The notes under the pieces are model-generated. The model was not told the DNA's origin. It searched no databases and saw only the letters and a program-made list of their open reading frames with translations. The translations under genes and the position numbers were made by a program. A stretch of 6,386 bases of DNA from Enterobacteriaceae bacterium. Lineage in GTDB: Bacteria; Pseudomonadota; Gammaproteobacteria; Enterobacterales; Enterobacteriaceae. Of this stretch, positions 1 through 6,386 are shown one piece after another. The DNA is taken from assembly GCA_022712475.1 (NCBI GenBank), contig JALAGK010000482.1, forward strand, positions 1 through 6,386. The letters are read 5' to 3'. How positions within the stretch are numbered: position 1 is the stretch's first letter; the number at the start of each line of letters is the position of its first letter.

Positions 1-60
1 GACCTGTTATTTATGCGTTATTCGGCGTATTGGTTTACAAAAATTAGTGTATAGTAAGCT

Positions 61-116
61 GTTTTTAAAAGAAAAAAATTGTTGAAACACTGCCGGGACG
101 CTGACGTATTTATATT
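61..116 (+). promoter_or_regulatory. Possible lpxP promoter with AT-rich upstream element
   Basis: An A/T-rich tract at 61-80 resembles an UP element. It lies directly before TTGAAA at 82-87, a fair -35 match. TATTTA at 107-112 could serve as the -10 with a long 19-base spacer, and other AT-rich hexamers overlap it (TATATT at 111-116). Transcription would then begin near 118-122 and leave a leader of about 135 bases before lpxP. The long spacer makes the call weak. A TATAGT at 50-55 is another possible -10, but it has no good -35 at normal distance. Confidence 0.3.
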
Positions 117-123
117 TCCTCAT

Positions 124-160
124 ATTCTCCTCACAGTTCTTCACAATTCTCCTGTGAATT
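124..160 (+). promoter_or_regulatory. Alternative hairpins in the lpxP leader
   Basis: CTGTGA at 152-157 can pair with TCACAG at 131-136 (6 bp, 15-base loop). The overlapping TGTGAA at 153-158 can instead pair with TTCACA at 140-145 (6 bp, 7-base loop). The two pairings exclude each other because they share the same 3' arm. A direct repeat ATTCTCC (124-130 and 146-152) precedes or fills the loops. This is what a switching leader would look like, but the stems are short and AT-rich, so function is unproven. Confidence 0.25.
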
Positions 161-186
161 ATTTAGCAAGAGTCTGGTCTTAATTC

Positions 187-258
187 ATGTCCGTAGCGCT
201 GTGGGATTTTTTCCTTTATGCGATACCCCATTCTTCGTATGAAGGTTCATTAAAATGA
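187..258 (+). CDS. Possible 23-codon upstream ORF coupled to lpxP
   Basis: An ATG at 187 opens a 23-codon frame (begins MSVALWDFFLYAIP, ends EGSLK). It stops with TGA at 256-258, so its last bases form an ATGA overlap with the lpxP start at 255. An in-frame TAA at 181-183 limits it upstream. The lpxP Shine-Dalgarno GAAGG (241-245) lies inside this frame, so translation of one could couple to the other. Against it, no convincing ribosome binding site precedes ATG 187: a purine run AAGAG ends at 172, too far away. The peptide is not one I recognise. It may be a chance frame or a leader peptide. Confidence 0.25.
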   Translation: MSVALWDFFLYAIPHSSYEGSLK

Positions 259-1178
259 AAAAAAATCGTTTATTTTCCAGCGCGTTGCTGCACCCAAGAT
301 ACTGGTTGGTGTGGTTTGGGCTTGGCATGCTGTGGCTGCTGGTGCAGTTACCGTATCCGCTACTGGCGCGTCTTGGTGCTTCACTGGGGCGTGCGTCACG
401 ACCCTTTCTTAAACGCCGTGAGCGCATTGCTCGTCGTAACATCACGCTGTGTTTCCCAGGTCTCAGTGAGGCCGAAATCGATAAACTCGTGGTGAACAAC
501 TTTGTTTCCCTCGGTATGGGGCTGCTTGAAACCGGTATGGCGTGGTTCTGGCCGGATAAACGCGTACGCCGCTGGTTTGATGTGCAGGGTCTACACCATC
601 TCATTGCAGCGCAGCGCGACAAGCGTGGCGTCATGGTAGTGGGGGTGCATTTTATGTCTCTGGAATTGGGTGGACGTGTGATGGGGCTGTGCCAGCCGAT
701 GATGGCGACCTACCGCCCACATAACAATCCGCTGCTCGAGTGGGTACAAACGCGCGGGCGCATGCGCTCTAATAAAGCGATGATCGACCGCCGTAACCTG
801 CGTGAAATGGTACGTGTTCTGAAACATGGTGAAGCCGTGTGGTTTGCTCCCGACCAGGATTACGGCCCTTGTGGGAGCACTTTTGCCCCATTTTTTGCTG
901 TAAAAGAGGCGGCAACAACCAATGGTACTTACGTGCTTTCCCGACTGTCGCAGGCAGCGATGCTGACCATTACCATGATTCGTAAAACCGATGGTAGCGG
1001 TTATAAGCTGATAATCGGGCCGGAAATGCTTGATTATCCGCGCAGTGATGAGCATGCGGCAGCCGCGTGGATGAACCAGGTGATTGAGCGTGAGATCCTG
1101 CGTGCACCTGAACAGTACCTGTGGCTTCACCGTCGTTTTAAAACCCGACCTGAAGGTAAAGCCTCACTTTACGTGTAA
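255..1178 (+). CDS. lpxP: Lipid A palmitoleoyl (secondary) acyltransferase LpxP
   Basis: This inner-membrane enzyme moves an acyl chain from acyl-ACP onto Kdo2-lipid IVA. In E. coli, LpxP adds palmitoleate instead of laurate at low temperature. The 307-residue product has the family length (LpxL and LpxP are 306 in E. coli). It shows an N-terminal membrane anchor at about residues 17-38. The HX4E catalytic motif is His132...Glu137 (GVHFMSLELGG), and the family-conserved Arg169 (TRGRMRSNKAM) and Asp200 (WFAPDQDYG) are present. The C-terminus APEQYLWLHRRFKTRP (284-299) is typical. I assign LpxP rather than LpxL because long runs, such as the one following His132 through MMATYRPHNN, match LpxP as I recall it. 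The start at 255 has GAAGG at 241-245. The gene stands alone and is closed by a terminator; the flanking genes are functionally unrelated. LpxL remains the main alternative. Confidence 0.93.
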   Translation: MKKNRLFSSALLHPRYWLVWFGLGMLWLLVQLPYPLLARLGASLGRASRPFLKRRERIARRNITLCFPGLSEAEIDKLVVNNFVSLGMGLLETGMAWFWPDKRVRRWFDVQGLHHLIAAQRDKRGVMVVGVHFMSLELGGRVMGLCQPMMATYRPHNNPLLEWVQTRGRMRSNKAMIDRRNLREMVRVLKHGEAVWFAPDQDYGPCGSTFAPFFAVKEAATTNGTYVLSRLSQAAMLTITMIRKTDGSGYKLIIGPEMLDYPRSDEHAAAAWMNQVIEREILRAPEQYLWLHRRFKTRPEGKASLYV

Positions 1179-1198
1179 CCGACACATTTTGTTGCGTA

Positions 1199-1233
1199 AA
1201 AACCCGGCCTGGATCGCCGGGTTTTGTGTTTTT
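1199..1233 (+). terminator. Intrinsic terminator after lpxP
   Basis: AAAACCCGGC at 1199-1208 and GCCGGGTTTT at 1216-1225 form a perfect 10-bp stem around a 7-base loop. A T-rich tail GTGTTTTT follows to 1233. It starts 20 bases after the lpxP stop. The A-run on the upstream side could also let it work on the other strand, but no converging gene ends here. Confidence 0.9.
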
Positions 1234-1310
1234 CGCTACTCGCATCGCCATTTTTGTTATCGACTTGGGTCAATATCTTTACCATTGTGTAAATGCGAGC
1301 GGCCTGAACG

Positions 1311-2243
1311 ATGATTCTTAACTTTGATCTCAACGATCTGCTGGCTTTTCGCGCGTTGGTTGAACACGGTAGCTTTCGCGAGGCAGCAGAAACAGTATTC
1401 ATTTCTCAGTCGGCGCTGAGTCGACGTATTGATAAGCTTGAAAGCGCGCTGGGAGTGAAGCTTTTCGAGCGCACGACACGACGTGTACGTCTTACGCCCG
1501 CAGGACATACCTTTGCGCCGCGTGTCGACCACGTGCTTAACGATCTCGACGATGCTTTGTCCGGCATCAGTAGCCATGCCAGTCGGCATGCCAGAGTGAC
1601 GGTAGCCTGTGTTCCGTCCGCTGCCTACTACTTTATGCCTGCGGTGGTTGCACGTTATAAAGCGCTCTATCCTGACGTGCATATTCGCCTGATCGACACC
1701 AGCGCCGGTGCGGTATGTGCTGCGGTGATGGACGGGCAGGCAGATTTTGGTCTCAGTTTTTCCGGGCGACTCGATGCTGAGATCGAATTTCAATGGCTAA
1801 TAGAGGAAAGCTACGTTGCAGCCTGCCGCCGCGACCATCCACTGGCGCAGCGCCAGAGCGTAAGCTGGGCGGATTTTTATACCTGGAATTATATCTCGCT
1901 CGACAAGGTTTCTGGCAACCGCCTGTTGCTTGACCAGGCGCTGGCCCACACGACGCCTGCACGACCAAGCGTATGCGAAACCCGTCACGTCACAACTATG
2001 TTAGGAATGGTCGAGGCGGGCCTGGGTATTGCCGCCGTTCCCGCAATGGCGCTGCCTGGCGGCGCTCACCCGGTATTGACCAGCGTGCCACTGGTGGAGC
2101 CTGGCGTTGTACGCCAGGTCGGTATTATTAAGCGCCGTGGCCGTATGTTATCGCCTGCGGCACAGGCGCTTGAGCGTATGGTGACAGAGATGAAAGGCGT
2201 TCAGGAAGCCGGTACGCTATCAAGGCCCGTCGCACGCACCTGA
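1311..2243 (+). CDS. LysR-type transcriptional regulator
   Basis: This 310-residue protein has LTTR architecture. The N-terminal winged helix-turn-helix spans about residues 6-65 (FDLNDLLAFRALVEHGSF, then AAETVFISQSALSRRIDKLE, then LGVKLFERTTRRVRLTPAG). A linker helix covers about 66-92. A type-2 periplasmic-binding-protein-like effector domain starts near 95 (ARVTVACVPSAAYYFMPAVVARY) and contains GMVEAGLGIAAVPAMALP at 232-249. Family members bind T-N11-A dyads and respond to small metabolites. The start at 1311 gives the canonical N-terminus, though its ribosome site (GAGCGG, 1297-1302) is poor, suggesting low expression. It overlaps the converging binding-protein gene by 43 bases. About the last 14 residues (297-310) extend past where many relatives end. 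The likely target is the symporter operon or pobA, inferred from position. I do not recognise a specific named regulator. Confidence 0.9.
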   Translation: MILNFDLNDLLAFRALVEHGSFREAAETVFISQSALSRRIDKLESALGVKLFERTTRRVRLTPAGHTFAPRVDHVLNDLDDALSGISSHASRHARVTVACVPSAAYYFMPAVVARYKALYPDVHIRLIDTSAGAVCAAVMDGQADFGLSFSGRLDAEIEFQWLIEESYVAACRRDHPLAQRQSVSWADFYTWNYISLDKVSGNRLLLDQALAHTTPARPSVCETRHVTTMLGMVEAGLGIAAVPAMALPGGAHPVLTSVPLVEPGVVRQVGIIKRRGRMLSPAAQALERMVTEMKGVQEAGTLSRPVART

Positions 2244-2965
2244 GCCTGTACCTGCGGTGAAGCCAGATAATTGAGTAAATCACGTGCCTTTTGCTGATGC
2301 GTGGAACCCTCAGGTATGGCGCCGGCAAAACGCGTGACTGACTGTACCTGCTCAGGGATTTTGCCAATAAAGGTCACGCCTGGCACGGGGAGCAGTTCGC
2401 TGACCTGCTGAAAGCCAATCTGATACTCGCCTTTCGCCACTGCCTCTCCCACCGGGTCTCGTTCTACCCGGTGGCCTTTACTGGCAACACGCTGCTGCAC
2501 GCCTAGTCGGGCCAGCATGTTATCTTCAATATAGCGTCCACTGGCGCTGTCAGACCAGGCGATGGATTTAGCGCGCAACAGGGTGGCCTTCAGGTTTTCT
2601 ACGCTTGAGATATCCGGGCTGTTCTCACCTTTACGCACTACGGCACCAATACGTGAATCTGCCAGTTCTACGCGTGAACCTGGCACGATGCGTCCTTGTT
2701 TTATTAGCCCGTCCAGGGCATAGCCCACCATAATCACAGCATCAGCCCGCTCGCCGCGCGCCAGTCGGTGTGGGATAGCCTGCGCAGAATCACCCATAGA
2801 TGGACCGCGCACAATTTTCAGTGTATCACCGTGCTGTGCGGCAAAGGCCGGACCGAGCTTTTCCAGGGCGGCATGAAAGCCGCCGGAGATAAACACAGTG
2901 ACTTGTTCGGCCTGCACGCCGCCTGCGCACAGCAGAGCAAGCCAGAGTACATTACGCCTGCGCAT
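2201..2965 (-). CDS. ModA-like periplasmic substrate-binding protein, no ABC partners
   Basis: The 254-residue product has a clear Sec signal peptide: MRRRN, a hydrophobic core [10 protein letters not shown], and cleavage probably after VQA at residue 19. The mature part reads as a type-2 periplasmic binding protein of the ModA-like group: [20 protein letters not shown] (22-41), [20 protein letters not shown] (69-88), [19 protein letters not shown] (138-156), [13 protein letters not shown] (180-192). The AAS motif, whose serine binds oxyanion in ModA, is replaced by SGG (27-29), so molybdate is an unlikely ligand and an organic anion is possible. I use ATG 2965 because AGGAG (2979-2975) precedes it by 9 bases and the signal peptide starts there; an extension to 3049 would spoil the signal. 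Its start overlaps the end of the symporter gene by 14 bases. No permease or ATPase gene is adjacent. A perfect 9-bp hairpin lies in the coding region at 2449-2474. Confidence 0.85.
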   Translation of the reverse strand: MRRRNVLWLALLCAGGVQAEQVTVFISGGFHAALEKLGPAFAAQHGDTLKIVRGPSMGDSAQAIPHRLARGERADAVIMVGYALDGLIKQGRIVPGSRVELADSRIGAVVRKGENSPDISSVENLKATLLRAKSIAWSDSASGRYIEDNMLARLGVQQRVASKGHRVERDPVGEAVAKGEYQIGFQQVSELLPVPGVTFIGKIPEQVQSVTRFAGAIPEGSTHQQKARDLLNYLASPQVQAQVRATGLDSVPAS

Positions 2966-4271
2966 TGTGTGTGTCTCCTGAGGTGGTGCGGTGTTCGCTG
3001 CGACGGCGGTACAACCACAGCGTGGCACACAGTGCGCAAAATGCGGCAAAACTCAACCAGTAGCCAGGGGCGGCTTTATCGCCGGTGTAGTGAATCAACG
3101 CGGTGGAAACGGCAGGGGTGAAGCCACCAAACAACGCCGTTGCCAGACTGTAAGCGAGCGAGAAGCCTGCCACACGTACCTCAGCGGGCATGATCTCAGT
3201 CAGTGCCGGAACCATCGCGCCGTTATACATGCCATAGAGAAACGACAACCACAGCAGCACCATCAGCATATGGCTGAAACTGGGGCTTTGCGCCAGCATC
3301 GACAGCGCAGGCCAGGCCGTGGCAATCGTCAGAAGAGTCATTGTCATCAGCACCGTTTTACGGCCAAACTTGTCTGACAGCGCACCGCCAATCGGCAGCC
3401 AGATAAAGTTAGAGACGGCAACCAGCAGGGTGACCAGCAGGCTGTCTGAGGCGCTTAGCATCAGTACCTTTTTGCCAAAGGTCGGGGCGTAAACGGTAAT
3501 CAGATAGAACGCCGTGGTGGTCATGGCCACCATCAGCATTCCGGCAACGACGGCGCCGCGGTTGGCGTAAAGTGTGGTGACGACAGTTTTAAGTGTTGGG
3601 CGTTGCTTGCGGTTAGCGAACGCTTCTGTCTCTTGCAGATGGCGGCGCAAGAAGAAGATAAACGGCACAATGATACAGCCCATCAGGAAGGGGATACGCC
3701 AGCCCCAGGCCGCGAGTTCGGTTTCAGAAAGCCAGGCGTTGAGGACAAAGCCAAGTGCAGCAGCCACCACAATGGCCACCTGCTGGCTGCCCGACTGCCA
3801 GCTGGTATAAAACCCCCGGCGACCCGGCGTGGCGATTTCCGCCAGATAGACCGAGACACCGCCCAGCTCTGCCCCGGCAGAGAAGCCCTGCAGCAGACGA
3901 CCAGCTAACACCAGCAACGGCGCCCACAGGCCGATAGTGGCATAACCGGGCACCAGCGCTATCAGGAAGGTGCCGGTCGCCATAATCGACAGGGTGATAA
4001 TCAGCCCTCGGCGACGGCCCACTTTATCGATATAGCCGCCAAGTAAAATCGCACCGAGAGGGCGCATCAGAAAACCTGCACCGAACACTGCAAAGGTCAT
4101 CATCAGCGAGGCAAAGTCGCTACTGGCTGGGAAAAAGGTCTGTGCGATGTGGGTCGCGTAAAACCCAAACAAGAAGAAGTCGAACTGTTCCAGGAAGTTG
4201 CCCGATGTCACGCGCAGGATGGCACGGACCTTTTCCTTCGTGGAGGTTAACGGCATGGCAGGTGGGGTCAT
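2952..4271 (-). CDS. MHS-family citrate/tricarballylate-type proton symporter (MFS)
   Basis: This is a 12-helix inner-membrane carrier of 439 residues, close in length and sequence to Klebsiella CitH and Salmonella TcuC (about 430-445). Helix 1 reads [16 protein letters not shown] (25-40). The MFS loop 2-3 motif [12 protein letters not shown] is at 78-89 and its repeat [11 protein letters not shown] at 295-305. [19 protein letters not shown] (125-143) and [15 protein letters not shown] (153-167) are typical of the tricarboxylate group. Known relatives take up citrate or tricarballylate with protons; substrate here is inferred. Start 4271 has GGAG at 4281-4278, six bases upstream. The tail after about residue 421 is polar and cytoplasmic, and its last codons overlap the binding-protein start, implying one operon with coupled translation. 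Two 15-bp dyads lie in the divergent promoter region. Another aromatic-pathway acid, such as a beta-ketoadipate-type compound carried by the MHS member PcaT, is an alternative substrate given pobA nearby. Confidence 0.88.
   Translation of the reverse strand: MTPPAMPLTSTKEKVRAILRVTSGNFLEQFDFFLFGFYATHIAQTFFPASSDFASLMMTFAVFGAGFLMRPLGAILLGGYIDKVGRRRGLIITLSIMATGTFLIALVPGYATIGLWAPLLVLAGRLLQGFSAGAELGGVSVYLAEIATPGRRGFYTSWQSGSQQVAIVVAAALGFVLNAWLSETELAAWGWRIPFLMGCIIVPFIFFLRRHLQETEAFANRKQRPTLKTVVTTLYANRGAVVAGMLMVAMTTTAFYLITVYAPTFGKKVLMLSASDSLLVTLLVAVSNFIWLPIGGALSDKFGRKTVLMTMTLLTIATAWPALSMLAQSPSFSHMLMVLLWLSFLYGMYNGAMVPALTEIMPAEVRVAGFSLAYSLATALFGGFTPAVSTALIHYTGDKAAPGYWLSFAAFCALCATLWLYRRRSEHRTTSGDTHNAQA
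2975..2979 (-). promoter_or_regulatory. Ribosome binding site deciding the binding-protein start
   Basis: On the minus strand, AGGAG occupies 2979-2975, nine bases before ATG 2965-2963. It lies inside the last codons of the symporter gene, whose TAA is at 2954-2952. Ribosomes finishing the symporter would pass over this site, which fits coupled translation of the two proteins. Confidence 0.75.
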
Positions 4272-4292
4272 GATGTTCTCCGGTTGTTATTG

Positions 4293-4307
4293 ATGCACAA
4301 AGTGCAT
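4293..4307. promoter_or_regulatory. 15-bp dyad before the symporter gene (candidate LysR site)
   Basis: ATGCAC-AAA-GTGCAT is a perfect 6-3-6 inverted repeat, 21 bases upstream of the symporter ATG. T4294 and A4306 are separated by 11 bases, which fits the LTTR T-N11-A box. It shares the ATGC-N7-GCAT frame with the dyad at 4375-4389. Its closeness to the start codon would suit repression of the symporter operon, but which protein binds is inferred. Confidence 0.55.
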
Positions 4308-4374
4308 ACATTTTTGTAACATCGAGACTGGCGTAAATTTGCGCTTTTTATAAGTGCGTTTTGTTCAAGCATTC

Positions 4375-4389
4375 ATGCGCCGGACGCAT
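4375..4389. promoter_or_regulatory. Second 15-bp dyad in the divergent spacer
   Basis: ATGCG-CCGGA-CGCAT is a 5-5-5 inverted repeat with T4376 and A4388 spaced as T-N11-A. It has the same ATGC-N7-GCAT frame as the dyad at 4293-4307. The centres are 82 bases apart, close to eight helical turns, so a dimer of dimers could bridge them. It sits 29 bases before the DUF924 start. It is too short to be a REP element. Confidence 0.5.
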
Positions 4390-4418
4390 TAACCATTGCT
4401 TAAAATGGAAAAGGGTTT

Positions 4419-4964
4419 ATGGAACATGACGTTATCATTCACTTCTGGTTTGAGGAGTTGAAACCGGCACAGTGGTTTATTGCTGATTCGCGAGTTGACG
4501 CACAAATTCACCTGCGTTTCCTGGACATATGGGAGGCAGCCTGCCGTGGTGAGTTGGCGCACTGGCGTGCGTCACAGGACGGGCGTCTGGCGGAGATCCT
4601 CGTGCTGGATCAGTTCTCACGTAACCTGTGGCGTAACGATGCCCGCGCGTGGACGCAGGATGATATGGCGCTGGCGTTGGCGCAGGAGGCTATCAGGCAG
4701 CCTGCATTCCCGCCGCGGGACGCTAACCGACGCAACTTTATCCTGATGCCGCTGATGCACGCTGAATCCGCTGCGGTGCACCAGCAGGCGTTACAATACT
4801 TTGATTTTCCTGGCAATGGGCGGACGTTGCGCGTTGAGCGCCAGCACAAGGCCATTATTGACCGTTTTGGTCGCTACCCCCATCGCAACGCGCTGCTTGG
4901 TCGCACGAGCACGCCTGATGAGCAGGCGTTTCTTGCCAGCAGTACGCTGGGATTTATGAAGTAG
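4419..4964 (+). CDS. DUF924 family protein
   Basis: This 181-residue, probably cytosolic, helical protein has no signal peptide or membrane segment. It carries the DUF924 signatures: the opening IIHFWFEELKPAQWF (6-20), LVLDQFSRNLWRNDARAW (61-78), MPLMHAESAAVHQ (110-122) and RFGRYPHRNALLGRTSTPDE (149-168), with a terminal FLASSTLGFMK. Length is normal for the family. No biochemical role is established that I know of; the fold is described as TPR-like. The start at 419 into the fourth kilobase (4419) is preceded by a purine-rich GGAAAAGGG (4407-4415). It is transcribed divergently from the symporter operon and shares its control region. pobA follows on the same strand after 149 bases, with no clear terminator between, so partial read-through is possible. 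Confidence 0.85.
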   Translation: MEHDVIIHFWFEELKPAQWFIADSRVDAQIHLRFLDIWEAACRGELAHWRASQDGRLAEILVLDQFSRNLWRNDARAWTQDDMALALAQEAIRQPAFPPRDANRRNFILMPLMHAESAAVHQQALQYFDFPGNGRTLRVERQHKAIIDRFGRYPHRNALLGRTSTPDEQAFLASSTLGFMK

Positions 4965-5000
4965 CCTACCCGAAAGTTGATCCCGCCCACATTTCTGTAT

Positions 5001-5016
5001 GGTTTTCGAAAAGTCC
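5001..5016. promoter_or_regulatory. Palindrome upstream of pobA
   Basis: TTTTCGAAAA at 5003-5012 is a perfect 10-bp palindrome, flanked by GG at 5001-5002 and, after two bases, CC at 5015-5016. It lies about 100 bases before the pobA start in the DUF924-pobA spacer. It could be an operator for a pobA regulator. It is not followed by a T-run and is unlikely to be a terminator for DUF924. Confidence 0.3.
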
Positions 5017-5077
5017 AGGTTTTGCTACGGATCTGGCCTTCTTTTTCCTTCTGCGTGTGTCAAAAATGCTGCTTTGT

Positions 5078-6298
<1,221 letters not shown>

Positions 6299-6319
6299 AA
6301 ATGGTGTTTATCACCGATT

Positions 6320-6367
6320 GTTGCGTGCATTTATGTAACAATGTTGTTACATGCGCCACAGCGCAAC
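6320..6367. promoter_or_regulatory. Nested inverted repeats with a 20-bp palindrome after pobA
   Basis: ATGTAACAA (6333-6341) and TTGTTACAT (6344-6352) form a perfect 9-bp dyad around TG. An outer pair GTTGCG (6320-6325) and CGCAAC (6362-6367) encloses it. There is no T-run after the inner stem, so an operator is more likely than a terminator; it probably serves a gene beyond the window or the pobA region. No terminator for pobA and no coding start were seen in 6299-6386. Confidence 0.5.
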
Positions 6368-6386
6368 CGGCGCGCACGGTCTACAC

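Noticed and set aside
102..112. TGACGTATTTA resembling the cspA cold box TGACGTACAGA, upstream of lpxP
   Set aside because: The match is 8 of 11 and the site overlaps the likely -10 region, so it is probably not transcribed. A 7-base identity in a 254-base leader is not strong.
591..1130. A 179-codon open frame on the minus strand opposite lpxP
   Set aside because: It is fully antisense to a well-recognised enzyme and its product has no recognisable domain. Long antisense frames are common in GC-biased genes.
1257..1793. A 178-codon minus-strand frame opposite the LysR gene
   Set aside because: It lies opposite the helix-turn-helix region of a clear LTTR and shows no family motifs.
2966..3049. 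An upstream start at 3049 for the binding protein
   Set aside because: It would add 28 residues before the signal peptide, and lacks the good ribosome site that precedes 2965.
2768..3121. A 117-codon plus-strand frame opposite the binding protein and symporter
   Set aside because: It is antisense to the junction of two real genes and its sequence has no recognisable features.
4375..4389. Dyad considered as a REP/BIME-type intergenic repeat
   Set aside because: It is only 15 bp, lacks the REP consensus, and shares its frame with the nearby dyad at 4293-4307, which favours an operator.
4405..4458. An 18-codon frame beginning at ATG 4405, overlapping the DUF924 start
   Set aside because: It is out of frame, very short, has no own ribosome site and the bases are better explained as the DUF924 ribosome site.

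Overview
The window looks like chromosomal DNA of a member of the Enterobacterales. Its LpxP-type lipid A acyltransferase is very close to the E. coli protein as I remember it. The citrate/tricarballylate-type carrier is close to Klebsiella CitH, and the remaining genes have the moderately GC-rich codon use of this order. I cannot name the genus. The block from LysR regulator to pobA is not the lpxP neighbourhood of E. coli K-12, so it reads as accessory metabolism placed beside a core envelope gene. No tRNA, rRNA, insertion sequence, integrase or CRISPR array was seen.

Layout. Bases 1-254 are an AT-rich leader with a possible promoter, two mutually exclusive small hairpins and a 23-codon upstream ORF that overlaps the lpxP start by ATGA. 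Bases 255-1178 (+) are lpxP, closed by a strong intrinsic terminator at 1199-1233. Bases 1311-2243 (+) encode a LysR-type regulator (LTTR). It runs tail to tail, with a 43-base overlap, into a two-gene minus-strand operon. The first gene of that operon is an MHS-family citrate/tricarballylate-type proton symporter (4271-2952). The second is a ModA-like secreted substrate-binding protein (2965-2201) whose start lies inside the end of the symporter gene. A 147-base divergent spacer (4272-4418) separates the symporter from a DUF924 gene (4419-4964, +). Next comes pobA, 4-hydroxybenzoate 3-monooxygenase (5114-6298, +). The last 88 bases hold a striking 20-bp palindrome.

How the parts may fit. LpxP adds the secondary palmitoleoyl chain to lipid A in the cold and is probably independent of the rest. 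PobA converts 4-hydroxybenzoate to protocatechuate, the entry to the beta-ketoadipate pathway, but no pca genes, PobR or PcaK are in view. The most unusual element is the overlapping pair of a secondary (MFS) carrier and an orphan periplasmic binding protein with no ABC permease or ATPase. This arrangement suggests a binding protein working with, or sensing for, an MFS symporter. The divergent promoter region of that operon carries two 15-bp dyads of identical architecture (ATGC-N7-GCAT, also T-N11-A). These are good candidates for binding sites of the nearby LysR regulator.
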